A DNA stretch of 64,000 bases, taken from assembly GCA_026122225.1 (NCBI GenBank), contig JANEZZ010001477.1, positions 310,001 to 374,000 of the forward strand, read 5' to 3'. Source of the DNA: Heloderma charlesbogerti (lineage: Eukaryota > Chordata > Lepidosauria > Squamata > Helodermatidae). The position numbers were made by a program, and so were the translations under genes. Positions 1-9,575 of the stretch are shown here, in pieces. A model generated the notes under the pieces. It saw nothing but the letters and a program-made list of their open reading frames with translations, was not told where the DNA came from and did not search any database. Positions within the stretch are counted from its first letter, which is position 1, and each line of letters opens with the position of its first letter.

Positions 1-1039
1 TGTTAAAGGTGAAGTTAGTTCTTGCAGGTTGCAACAGAAGAAGAATCCTTCTCTAAGATGAGGATAGAAGGATTAAGCCAAGAGCAGTGATTCTATCAGG
101 TCCATCGTGGCCCTGTTCAAGGACAGGGAAACAGTTACAGCTCCCCACCACCACTAGGGATGTCAGAGAATTCCGCCACGGATCTCGGTGAGGCGAATGC
201 CAGTGCATTCGGCCCCTCGAACTCCGTGGCGGAAAGGCCTGCCCCCCCGCCCCCCACGGATCCCCCCGGGACGAGACTTACCTGGGGCGGATGTTCCGGG
301 CAGCAGCGGTGGCGGCGGTGGCGGCAGCGGCGGCAGCTGCGGCGGCTGGTCTTCCGACTGGCTGCCACCGCCACCATTTCCAGTCTTGTTTAAAAAAAAA
401 AAAAAAAGACGTGATAGGCTACGTAAAGATTTATGTAGCCTATCATGGCTAGTTTTTTTTTTAAACATGATGTGATAGGCTACGTAAATCTTTACGTAGC
501 CTATCATGGCTGGGTGGTTTGTTTTTTTTTAAAAAAACAGCGTATGCAAATGGTGGTGGCTACGGCCGCTGCCATTTGCGTTCCTTATTTTTGGCCGTCT
601 CAGTCTACGTAAATATTTACGTAGACTATGACGGCGAAAATAAAGGGGAACGCAAATAGCGTAGCGGGCGCTATTTGCGTCCCTTTTTGATTCGCCGTTT
701 TAGCCTACGTAACGATTTACGTAGGCTAAAACAGTGAATCAGAAAGGGATGCAAATACCGCCTGCTACCCTATTTGCATTCCCCTTTATTTTCGCCATCA
801 TAGTCTACGTAAATATTTACGTAGATTCAGACGGCCAAAAATAAGGAACACAAATGACGGCGGCCGTAGCCACTGCCAGTTGCGTACGCGTTCTCCCCCC
901 CCCCCAAGCCCTCCACGGCCGGAAATCCGGCTGCGGATGGCTCTGGGCTGGGCTGGGCCTGGCCGGCTGCTCCGCGGAGCTGCCGCGGAGCACAGCTGGC
1001 CATCGAGGATTCCGGGGGGGAGGAACGGATCGCCTCCCC

Positions 1040-1567
1040 TGTCAGGGTGGACACTGAGCCCATAGAATCCCAGAGTAGTTCTGATTCGGAGGAAAAGCAG
1101 TCGCTCCTGGGAGAGGAGCGCGCCCCTTTTTCCCAGGGCCCGCAGCTGACAGAGTTTCCTCCCACCCACATTCCTAGATTAGAAAGCCGTCCAGGGAGTG
1201 ACCCAGCTCCGATAGCAGACTGGTTGGATGCGCGGCGCAGACGCAGAGAGCGGGGCCTAATGGAGAGTGCGGAAAGGAGGCGTAGCGCCCGGTTGGCGCT
1301 CAAAGAACGGTTGCGCCCAGAGGATCCAAGGGAAAAGGGGAGGGATTCTCTCTAGTCCTTATATTCAGGGGTCTGCCAGTAATTGCTTTTCAAATGGGGA
1401 CCAACTGTTCTAACTTGGGGCATAGGGATGCTGCTGCTCAGATCTAGTTGCTACTTGTAGAGCTGTTAAGTTGTAAAAGAAGAATAAAGCTTTGAAAAGA
1501 ATCCCTTTGTCTGTGTCTGGACTTGGCTACTGGATTAGACTGAGAGCCCTCCAAGGAGCCCTTGACA
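1040..1567 (+). mobile_element. Solo LTR (Gypsy/ERV type unresolved)
   Basis: A 528-bp unit starting TGTCAGGG and ending CCCTTGACA, flanked by a perfect 5-bp duplication TCCCC (1035-1039 and 1568-1572). TG...CA ends plus a 5-bp duplication are diagnostic of an LTR. A polyadenylation signal AATAAAG lies near 1482, and the GT-rich stretch after it fits an R/U5 boundary. No internal retroelement sequence adjoins it, so it is a solo LTR left by recombination. It landed in the C-run of copy 1 of the nested-palindrome transposon and is therefore younger than it. A 102-codon open frame (1047-1355) fills its 5' half. Confidence 0.8.
1047..1355 (+). CDS. 102-aa ORF inside the solo LTR, unknown
   Basis: Open frame starting eight bases into the LTR and running to a TAG at 1353-1355. 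The predicted peptide is acidic and Ser/Glu-rich at the N-terminus (SSSDSEEK) and strongly basic at the C-terminus (RRRRRERGLMESAERRRSAR). I recognise no domain. It could be read-through coding sequence carried in an LTR, or a chance frame in GC-rich DNA. There is no evidence that it is a host gene. Confidence 0.25.
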   Translation: MDTEPIESQSSSDSEEKQSLLGEERAPFSQGPQLTEFPPTHIPRLESRPGSDPAPIADWLDARRRRRERGLMESAERRRSARLALKERLRPEDPREKGRDSL

Positions 1568-1794
1568 TCCCCCCCCCCCGTCGAGGATTCCAGGGGGAGG
1601 GACGGAATGCCTCCCCCCCCCATCAACATAATCCGTGAAAGGTAATTCACTTTCATACATCCCTACACCACCTTCTTTTTTTAAAGGAAGGAAACTGTAA
1701 TTGGAAGTTTGGTGACTGCACAAGAGTTATTACATTCACACTGCATATTCCTGTGTTGTATGACTGACACTTGTGTCAGAGGAACTGAAACACT

Positions 1795-1932
1795 AAGGGC
1801 ACAATCCTATGCATGTTTAGACAGAGAAAAGGGCTACAGCTCCCAGCATTCCCCAGCCAGCCATGCTGGCTGGGGAATGCTGGGCAGGGTAGGTATTTTC
1901 TCTGTCTAAACATGCATAGGATCACACCCTAA
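1795..1932. mobile_element. Palindromic MITE, GGGCACAATCCTATGC family
   Basis: Near-perfect inverted repeat. The left arm starts AGGGCACAATCCTATGCATG, the right arm is its complement ending near 1932, and the centre lies in GCCAGCCATGCTGGC (about 1857-1870). Related copies occur at 3011-3107 and 47078-47207. It is a short foldback element without coding capacity. Confidence 0.75.
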
Positions 1933-2019
1933 ATTACTCACAGATCATATTCTTTGACATTCCAGCTGTTTTGAAATATGTTTATAAGGATGGCACAGGC
2001 GTCTGGTTAGGGCCCAAAG

Positions 2020-2375
2020 CTCTGCGATTTCTGGCTGGCTCAGGCCCCGGACACCAATCTGCGGATCCCTGCGTGCCCACCTGCTCCCTTGCCAAGCCAT
2101 CATTTGCATAAAAACGATGGCTTGGCCTTTTTCGTAAAGGGCCATTTACGCCTGTAATTTTGTGTAAATGGCCACTTTATGGCTGCCATTTGCATAAATG
2201 GCCCTTGACAAAAAAGGCCAAGCCATCGTTTTTACGCAAAATGGTGGCTTGGCGAGGACGCAGGTGGCTGTGCGCTGCTCGTCGGGCACCCACAGACCGC
2301 CCGGCGGCTGGCTGCATGCAGTGAGCAGTGTCAGGCAGCTGGCAGGGGTCCCGTGCGTGGTGGCAGGGCAAGCTA
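2020..2375. repeat. Foldback element with CCAAGCCATCGTTTTTACGC arms
   Basis: The segment around 2091-2131 (TTGCCAAGCCATCATTTGC) is inverted at about 2215-2254, with smaller inverted pairs between them (AATGGCC / GGCCATT around 2145-2210). Like the nested-palindrome transposons it is a palindrome made of smaller palindromes rich in CAAATGG and TTTACG words. Clear terminal repeats and a target duplication were not found, so the outer limits are approximate. Confidence 0.5.
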
Positions 2376-3010
2376 GGGTGAGTACGCCGATCCCTTTATT
2401 GTATAATTGTATTTTATTTCAGTATGATTAGTTCTGGCCATGACCTTTATATACAGCCCTGATATCTGTAAGGATGAAAAGCTGTTTTCAAATATTTTAA
2501 ATAAATCAATATTTATTATATAGAAAGGACAGGGCACCTGAAAATTTGTGAGGAGTTCTGCCTGTTCTAATATTCCTTACCATGACCATTGCTTTAGCAA
2601 GAACTTTATGAAGAAGTCCAGCTTCTTTTTAGCATCCACAGATTTATTCTTCTTCATAGATGGGGCCCTGCTTTTCCCAGTTCACATGGCAACTGGTGTT
2701 TTCTTCTGGAAGTGCAGGATTTAGCCGTATGATCTACAGACTTTTCAGAGATAATTTACATAGAGCTGCCCTTATTACAGAATTCACTTGTGCACCGGAT
2801 CGTTCATACTTTACACCAACATTTAAAAAAGAGCCTAAATTCTGCATGCAAACTAGAACAATTCCACACTCATTACAAATTAGGCAGATTAATAAGATGC
2901 ATGTGATTAATAAGATGAATTAGTTTAGTTTAGATAAACAATAGTTTGCAGGCTGAATTTCTTCTGGAGGAGACAGCATGTACTTTATGGCATCTTTGTG
3001 AAAAAGGTTT
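2376..3010. other. No feature recognised
   Basis: AT-rich unique-looking sequence. I see no gene, RNA or clear repeat here. Confidence 0.5.
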
Positions 3011-3180
3011 AAGGTGCTATTCTATGCCTCTTTAGACAGAAAAGAAGGCCTACAACACCCAGCTTTCCCCCACATCTGTCTAAACATGCATAGGATTGTG
3101 CCCTTAGAATGCAATCCTATGGGTATCTCCTCAGAAGTAAGGTCCATTGAGTTCAATGGAGCTTATTCCCAGGTAAGTGT
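3011..3180. mobile_element. Two adjacent small palindromic repeats
   Basis: 3011-3107 is a decayed copy of the CCTATGC..GTCTAAACATGCATAGGATTGTGCCC foldback family (compare 1795-1932). Directly after it, about 3111-3180 resembles another abundant repeat with the words AGAAGTAAGTCCATTGAGTT and CAATGGAGCTTA. Related traces are near 20177, 41745, 43545 and 53805. Confidence 0.55.
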
Positions 3181-3904
3181 GTCAAAACTGCAAGTGAACA
3201 TTGAACGGCTGAAAAGCAGGAGTCAGTAAAGGTAGCAATGATATTCCCAAAGCAGATTGAGTGCAAGTCCCAGAGTCCAGTAAGCTCTGTGACTTTGCTT
3301 TTCGTGAAATCTTGAACACCCCTTCATTCATTGGTGGGTAGTCAAAATAGCTTTGGAAGAGTTCCTTGCCTCAGAACTGAGTGCTAAATGAACTCAAATT
3401 GCTCCCATTAACCAGTGGTGGTTTATGCAGAGAGTAGCTTGCAATTCAAAGCAGTGGTCTCACACTGATCACGTAACAAATTACATCGTGCTTTTCAGTG
3501 AAGGTGATCCCTGTAAGCAGAGCTGTGTGTATTTGGCACTAAAATAAAACAATGAAACATTCTGTGCTAAGGCAGTGTGAGTTCTGCACCAGGAAAAGCT
3601 GGATTATGGCTGAATGGTATTTTGCATGATTGATTCTGCAATTTTTACTACTTGGCCTCATTTATTCTGCATCTGCTAGTAATGAGGAGGCACAAGAAGG
3701 TATGGAGCATGCCCAAGTCCAACCTGTCTGCAACCAGTTGCAATCATACCCGGCCACCTCCAATTTCAGAGATCAATGTGACATTGCCCACAACCATAAG
3801 GGCTAGAAACCTGCTTAACACACACACGCTTAAGTTTTCATGAAGATTATTGTTGTGCCCAACATCCCATTCTGCACTGCCACAAAATCTTAGTGTACGC
3901 ACAG
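3181..3904. other. No feature recognised
   Basis: Unique-looking sequence without a supported gene or repeat. Confidence 0.5.
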
Positions 3905-4116
3905 CCTGGGTGCAGTGGAAGCTGGTGGCTCCGATGTCAGTGGGCTGCTGAATCCACTCCAGGTTTCAGTCAGAATCTGTCAGGCCTCTAAGGAGCTATC
4001 CAAGGTGCAAAGCCCCTTCGATAGCTCCTTCAGAGTTCTGATGGGTTCTGACTGAAACCTGGAGTGGATTCACCACCCCACTGACATCGGAGCCACAAGC
4101 CTCCATTGCCTGGATG
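3905..4116. mobile_element. Palindromic hAT-like MITE, CAGTGGAGGCTGG family (copy A)
   Basis: Element 3913-4108 with CAGTGGAAGCTGG / CAAGCCTCCATTG ends and arms rich in CCGATGTCAGTGGG and GGTTTCAGTCAGAA. The centre is near 4010. The 8-bp target duplication is CCTGGGTG (3905-3912) versus CCTGGATG (4109-4116), 7 of 8 matching. It has the same structure as 18115-18301. No coding capacity. Confidence 0.85.
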
Positions 4117-5095
4117 TACGTTTCACTGATAAGTGAAATCCGAAGCTGCCTCTGAATTAGGTCTATCAAGCTTGATGATATTCTTTTAAAGCACATAAAA
4201 ACAGTGCAATGCAGTGTTGAGGCTTCCTCCCCTCTCCTTCTTATCCGTGTTGCCAACTGGAGAGACTCAGAAATGTGTAAATATAGGAAGTATAAAAGGA
4301 GGGAAGCTGCATGCTGGAAACAAATATCCGATGAACAGATTTCAATGGCATCTTTAATGCTGCTACTGCCACAAACTGTTATTTTGCAGCAGTGCCAGAG
4401 CTGCAAATTGCTTGAGCATAACTTTGTTGGGAAATGTTCTCCCACACAACCTTGCAGGATCCAAATGGGAACTTCAGCTGGTGCTATAAATATTTCAGAT
4501 GTGTCACTTGAGTGAGATTTTGGTTTCTTTAAAATAAAAAACCCAGCGCACTGCCGCTAGCAGCAGTCTGTCGGAGAGAAGCACAAGGCTTCGGACGAAG
4601 ATCACAACAAACCCTACATGTGTTCCTAGGAAATGCAGTTTGGACAAGAGAATTAGCCCCGGCAGTATGAAGGGGCCCTCACGTAGGAGTCAATGCCATT
4701 CATGGGTTGGAACGGCAATTACATCGGCATCCAGGTCAAAATGGCACAACCAGGCCTTCAGTACGTATATTTGCTTTACGCCAGGGGTGGGGCATACTTT
4801 TTGGGTGGGCAGCCGAATGACACCCCATGCTGCCCTTTGTGAGCCAAAGGATATTAGGGGGCATGGTGTGCTCCCAACGACAGGAGGAGAAATTCAAGGA
4901 GACGGAATTCATTCTCAGTCCACGAGACTGAGAACGTTGGAAAATCAGCATCCTGGCTCATGTGGAGCCACCATGGATACAGTAGGGTCTCCTCTTCAGA
5001 AAGTCACCTTCCATGAGCAGAGGGCGATGGATATGTGCAAGGAGGGGGTGAGGGTAGGGTGCTCTCTCACCTCACGCGTTTACTCAGAGCATTTC
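4117..5095. other. No feature recognised
   Basis: No supported gene. The GC content is mixed. A weak hAT-like word CAGGGGTGGGGCA occurs near 4782, but no partner end was found. Confidence 0.45.
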
Positions 5096-5178
5096 TACAT
5101 AAGGCTTTTATTGTATGCTCGCGGTTGGTCACTCGTGGAAATTTGCGGGTCCTTTACACAACGCCGTCAACCTCCAGG
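5096..5178. repeat. Fragment of an unclassified interspersed repeat
   Basis: About 80 bp shared with 38850-38935: both contain TTTCTACA, GGTCACTCGTGGAA or GCCACTCATGGAA, and GTCCTTTACAC followed by GTCGTCAA or GCCGTCAA. Copy 2 of the nested-palindrome element starts directly at its right edge. Confidence 0.5.
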
Positions 5179-6020
5179 TAGGGATGTCAGAGAATTCCGC
5201 CACGGATCTCAGTGAGGCTGAATGCCAGTGCATTCGGCCCCCCGAACTCCGTGGCGAAACGGCCTGCCACCCCCCCACCCCCCCGTGGATCCCCCCCGGG
5301 ACGAGACTTACCTGGGGCGGATCTTCCGGGCGGCGACGGCTGGTCTTCCGACCGGCTGCCGCCACCGCCATTTGCAGTCTTGTAAAAAAACCCCAAACAA
5401 ATGACGTGATAGGCTATGTAAAGATGTACGTAGCCTATCATAGCTGGGTTTAAAAAAACAAAAAAACAAAACGACATGATAGGCTACGTAAAGATTTACG
5501 TAGCCTATCATGGCTAGGTTAAAAAACAAACAAACCTGCATACGCAAATGGCAGCGGCTACGGCCGCTGCCATTTGCGTTCCTTATTTTTGGCCATCTTA
5601 GTCTATGTAAATATTTACGTAGGCTAAAAGGGGATGCAAATAGCTCCCGCTACGCTATTTGCGTTCCCCTTTATTTTCTCCGTCATAGTCTACGTAAATA
5701 TTTACGTAGACTAAGATGGCCAAAAATAAGGAACGCAAATGGCGGTGGCCGTAGCCGCTGCCATTTGCATACACGGGTTTGTTTGTTTTTTCCCAGAGCC
5801 CTCCGCAGCTGGAAATCCGGCTGCAGACTGCTCTGGCCTGGCTGGGTCTGGCTGGCTGCTCCGCGGAGCTGCCGTGGAGCACAGCTGGCCATGGAGGTTC
5901 CCGGAGGGGAGGAATAGATCGCCTCCCCCCCATTGAGGATTCCGGGGGGAGGGACAGAACACCTCCCCCCCCCCCATCAACATAATCCGTGGAAAGGTAA
6001 GTGACTTTCGTACATCCCTA
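5179..6020 (+). mobile_element. Nested-palindrome hAT-like element, copy 2
   Basis: Starts TAGGGATGTC and ends ACATCCCTA. Hairpins lie at about 5407-5443, 5474-5512, 5540-5582, 5598-5628, 5633-5672, 5684-5712 and 5730-5772. The symmetry centre of the inner palindrome is near 5653. Outward donor-like motifs are CAGGTAAGT (minus, 5306-5314) and AAGGTAAGT (plus, 5994-6002). The 8 bp on each side (CCTCCAGG and GCTGGGAG) do not match, so this copy has probably been rearranged or lost flank. The hairpin at 5598-5628 is a hybrid of two stems seen separately in copy 1. No transposase. Confidence 0.85.
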
Positions 6021-8370
6021 GCTGGGAGGAGAGGTTTTTTGGCCAGATTAGGAGAGGCTCAAAGAGGCTCTGAGAGGCTCAAAGCATGCACGGAGCTGAC
6101 GGGGGGAGGAAGAAGAAGACAGTGACCCCCATGTAAACAGCTGTCGGCAACTTTCGGAAGTGCTGCACCGCTTTGCAGAGAGAGAGAAAGAGAGATACTT
6201 GGATCTGTTGGGGGACCCACTGATTCGTGGCTTGCTTTGCTGCTGTCCACCCCAGAGGCTGCGGAGAACCTGAAGCCTGTGTCAGCCCGTGTAAGGAGCT
6301 AATCTTTAATCCCACATCGAATCCAGAAACAGAAGCTCCAGGAAACTGCAGAATAAAAAGCCTGGTGCAGTCAAGCCCTCAGGTATAGAACGCCTGAAGA
6401 GGGCTAGAGTGAGAGGTGAAGGGCACACTGCCAGTATGCTCCCCAGCCGGGCTAGTGGAATGGTGGTCTGCTGTCTTGACAGTAAGCTGTTAGCCTTTAC
6501 CCCTTACTTAGAAAGTAGGTCTAAGCAGGTGTATCCGCATTTGCCCTCATTCATTCATTCCAATGTATGAGCCTTTTCCCACCCAAGTGGCTCCAAGTGG
6601 CGTACATTGAAACAGTAAAACTATTCAATGAATAAAAATAACAAATGTGTATGCCATAAAAAAGAGCAATACAACACAGAATAATGAAAATCAGCATCAG
6701 CATCATCATCTACAGCCTTAAATGAAGTTTGAAGAACAAAATGAGATATCTGTGGATTTTTTAAAGATCAGAATTTTTTTTTAAATAACTGCTGAACTGG
6801 CAAATCCAGTGACAGCCACTGAGGAACAAACTAGACTCAACATTACTCACATCTTTAACCTGTGCATGGGTGATATTTAAGAAATCAACAGCTGATGGAT
6901 TGGGACTGTGGAAATGTGGGGGGGCTTTAACCCTTTGCCCCTGTCACGGTCCTGATTGGTGTCCATGGATGTTTTCCTCCTATTGCAAATAGCAGGCATG
7001 GGGGTTGATTCTGATCAGGAGAGTGGAGAGAAGGGATAAAGCCCTTCCCCCCTTCACCATGGCCCCTATCCAGCTCAGACCCCTCCACACCAGCTATTAA
7101 TGTTTTATAAATTATCCATGCAAAGGCTAAAGAGATGAATGAGATCTAGTTTGTCCCCAAGCTTGTTTCAGCTAGAGCAGTGACCAGATGGGTGAAATGT
7201 GGTTCAGATATTAGCTGTCTGTCATCTGATGTGCAATGAGTCGTTGTTTCAAATGAAGGACTACTTACAAATTTGGAATTTTCTCTGTTTTATTCAGTGG
7301 ATTACCCTGCTGATGCTTCATGCCTTATCTTAACTGTAAAGTCGAGCATCTGTGTGATGATGATTCAGGCCTGATTCTAATCAGTTATAAAATGGTATTA
7401 GTTTTGTTTCCACAAGGAAGGAAAGCAGCATTAATGTAAAGACGTTGCCTTCCTGGACAAAGCTATTGGCCTTGACATGGAACTGGTTTACTCTAAAAAC
7501 ACTAATTTCCTTGGGAAAATACTGGGGACAATAATCTATGGAAACAGAATCTGTACCCTTTCAGCTCAAAGGCGTGCTTTCGCAGTCACCAGCCTTCTGT
7601 TCCATCTTTGCCACCCTCACAGATGGCTCCAAAAAATGCACAGCTGGTTCATACATTTTGACAGGCTCTATGACATTTATTCTGATGTCTGTTCAAATCC
7701 TCAAGTTCAAGGGCACGTTATGAGAATGCAAGTTTTCTCAGTTCATATGCGGACAAATAAAGGTGTGTCTACTCTACCAGCTGTTTTTCCTGGGATATGT
7801 CTGAAGACTGAAGATATGACTGTAAACAGCTGATGCAGTCTGTTCTGCACCAGCTTCTGGTTAGTGTCTCCAATAAAGGGTCCGTCCACTTCCAACATTT
7901 GCTGTGAGAAAGCTAGTACCTTGATAAATAGGTTCGAATTGGGGCCCTGGTGTGCAGAAAGATAATCGAAATAGATTTAATCAATAATAATAAAGTAGAA
8001 CATTCTAATGTTCCATTCTGGACAGGACAGACATTGTAAGGAACATTGCCCCCTTTCTCCTCCAGTTTGCTTCGACAAAAGTACATCTACATGATACAAC
8101 TAGGTGCTTCAGCCTGTTGTAAGTGGCAGGCTGGGACACCTTCTCGCGAGTAAATCTGTAAAAACACACACACACACCCCTCTTGCTCTTCCAGGACATT
8201 TCTGGAAGGAGGTACCCCAACCTGCTGTTTCAAATAGCAAGATGATCTAGTAATACCCACAAGACAATCTATTCATTTTATTCTCTAATACCCCAGCATT
8301 TGGAATTATGTGATTTTGTGGGAATTTTGGCTCTCTCTCTCTCTCAAAATAATAGAACCTGGGTTAATCC
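6021..8370. other. Low-information stretch, possible LINE tail
   Basis: No gene supported. About 6545-6660 (CATTCATTCATTCC, then a GTGGCGTACATTGAAACAGT-like word and an A-rich run) resembles the 3' end of a reptile L2-type LINE in the minus orientation, but weakly. The rest is unique-looking. Confidence 0.4.
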
Positions 8371-8389
8371 CATGAAATGGGATGGTGGA

Positions 8390-9575
8390 ACATTCAGGAT
8401 AGATAAAAGCTGAATGGTGGAAGATTCAGGACACATAACAGGAAGTCCTTCTTCACACAGTGCATAGTTAAACTATGGAATTCATTACCACAAGATGTGG
8501 TGATGGCCACCAATTTGGATGGCTTTAAAAAGGGGTTAGACAAATTCACAGAGGATAAGGCTATCAATAGTCATGACGGTTATTAGGGCTGTGCACTGCT
8601 TCGGCCTGAGGCCTGAAGCCCAAGTCAAACCAGGCCGCTTTGGGCCCCTTCCGAGGTGAAGCGGAGGGGGCACAAAGCGAACCGAAGCAGGTCGCTGAAG
8701 TGCTTCGGTGTACTTCAGAGGTTTGGCACCCCGGCCCGGCCGCGCTGGCGCCTCCAGCTCCTTACCTGAGCCATCACGAGGAGGAGTCACTGGCATCGTC
8801 ACTGCCCCTGCCATCGCTGCTGCCACCTCTGCCGCTGTTGCCACCACTATTGCCACTGCCGTCATCGCCGCCACCACCCACTGCCACCTGCTCCTGAGCC
8901 CTGGATGCGCACTGGCTCTCGGTGCAGGGAGCTGCCACTTTAAAAATGGCAACTTCCTGGACATTGCGCATGTCCAGGGCTCAGAAGTGGGCAGCAGTGG
9001 GCGGTAGTTGCGATAGCGGTGGTGACAGCGGCAGCGGCGACAGTGGGATGGAGGCAGCGGCGGCGGTGGGGGCAGAAGTGATGGTGGCAACAGTGGCAGT
9101 GGTGGTGGCGGGGGCAGCGATAACTATGGCTCCTCCTCATGATGGCTGCCAGCGCACATCCCGAGGGCCCAGGTAAGGATCTGGGGGTTTGTGCAGCACA
9201 GTGGGGGCATCGGGGGGGAGCCCAAAATAGGATTCAGCCATCCAAATCCCACTTCAGGGCCAAGGCAGATTGCTCCCCCCAAATCAGCCCGAAGCAAATT
9301 GGGCCTGCCTGAGAAGCCCTGAAACAGCTTCTGAATTGGTTTGGGGGGATCTGTGCACAGCCCTAATGATTATAAGCTACCTCCAGTATCAGAGGCAATA
9401 TGCTTATGTACACCAGTTGCTAGGGAACATGAGCAGGAGGGTGCTATTGCACTTATGACCTGTTTGTGGGCTTCCCACAGGCAGCTGGTTGGCCATTGTG
9501 TGAACAAAATGCTGGATTTGATAGGCCTTTGGTCTAATCCAGCATGGCTCTTATGTTCTCATTCTCTCATTTCAA
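8390..9575 (+). mobile_element. CR1-type LINE 3' end, split by a GC-rich element
   Basis: Two pieces, 8390-8583 and 9366-9575, together resemble the 3' end of squamate CR1 LINEs. They contain the words AGGAAGTCCTTCTTCACACA, GGATGGCTTTAAAAAGGG and GACAAATTCA, and after the insertion TATAAGCTACCTCCAGTATC, TGTGGGCTTCCCA and CCAGCATGGCTCTTATGTTC. The plus strand is the sense orientation. The element at 8584-9365 interrupts it. A second copy of the same 3' end is at 20510-20840. Confidence 0.7.
8584..9365. mobile_element. GC-rich hAT-like element, TAGGGCTGTGCAC family
   Basis: Ends TAGGGCTGTGCAC and GTGCACAGCCCTA are exact inverted repeats. Flanks ACGGTTAT (8576-8583) and ATGATTAT (9366-9373) match at 6 of 8, and both differences are CpG-type transitions, so this is a plausible 8-bp duplication. 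The body is GC-rich with runs of GCCACC / GGTGGC triplets forming a large imperfect inverted repeat (about 8790-8900 against 9000-9120). It carries CAGGTAAGG on the minus strand at 8760-8768 and on the plus strand at 9170-9178, both facing outward. No transposase. Confidence 0.8.

Larger units (their letters stand above)
147..1673 (+). mobile_element. Nested-palindrome hAT-like element, copy 1 (with inserted solo LTR)
   Basis: Non-autonomous DNA transposon at 155-1665. It begins TAGGGATGTC and ends ACATCCCTA. The flanks share a weak, low-complexity CACCAC duplication. A GC-rich left part (to about 390) leads into a chain of perfect hairpins: 411-450 and 470-512 (GATAGGCTACGT stems), about 540-590 (CAAATGGC stem), 597-632, 650-690 and 701-735, mirrored by 740-890. 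The overall symmetry centre is near 718. Outward splice-donor-like motifs lie at 276-284 (minus, CAGGTAAGT) and 1639-1647 (plus, AAGGTAATT, weak). No transposase is seen. A 528-bp solo LTR interrupts the right side at 1040-1567. Confidence 0.85.

Noticed and set aside
155..1665. Regularly repeated palindromes that look superficially like a CRISPR array
   Set aside because: The repeats are inverted and nested rather than direct with unique spacers, they lie inside a transposon with target duplications, and the genome is clearly vertebrate.
8536..9176. Long Ala/Gly/Ser/Thr-rich frames on both strands
   Set aside because: Products of GCC/GGC and CAC/GTG triplet runs in the GC-rich hAT-like element.
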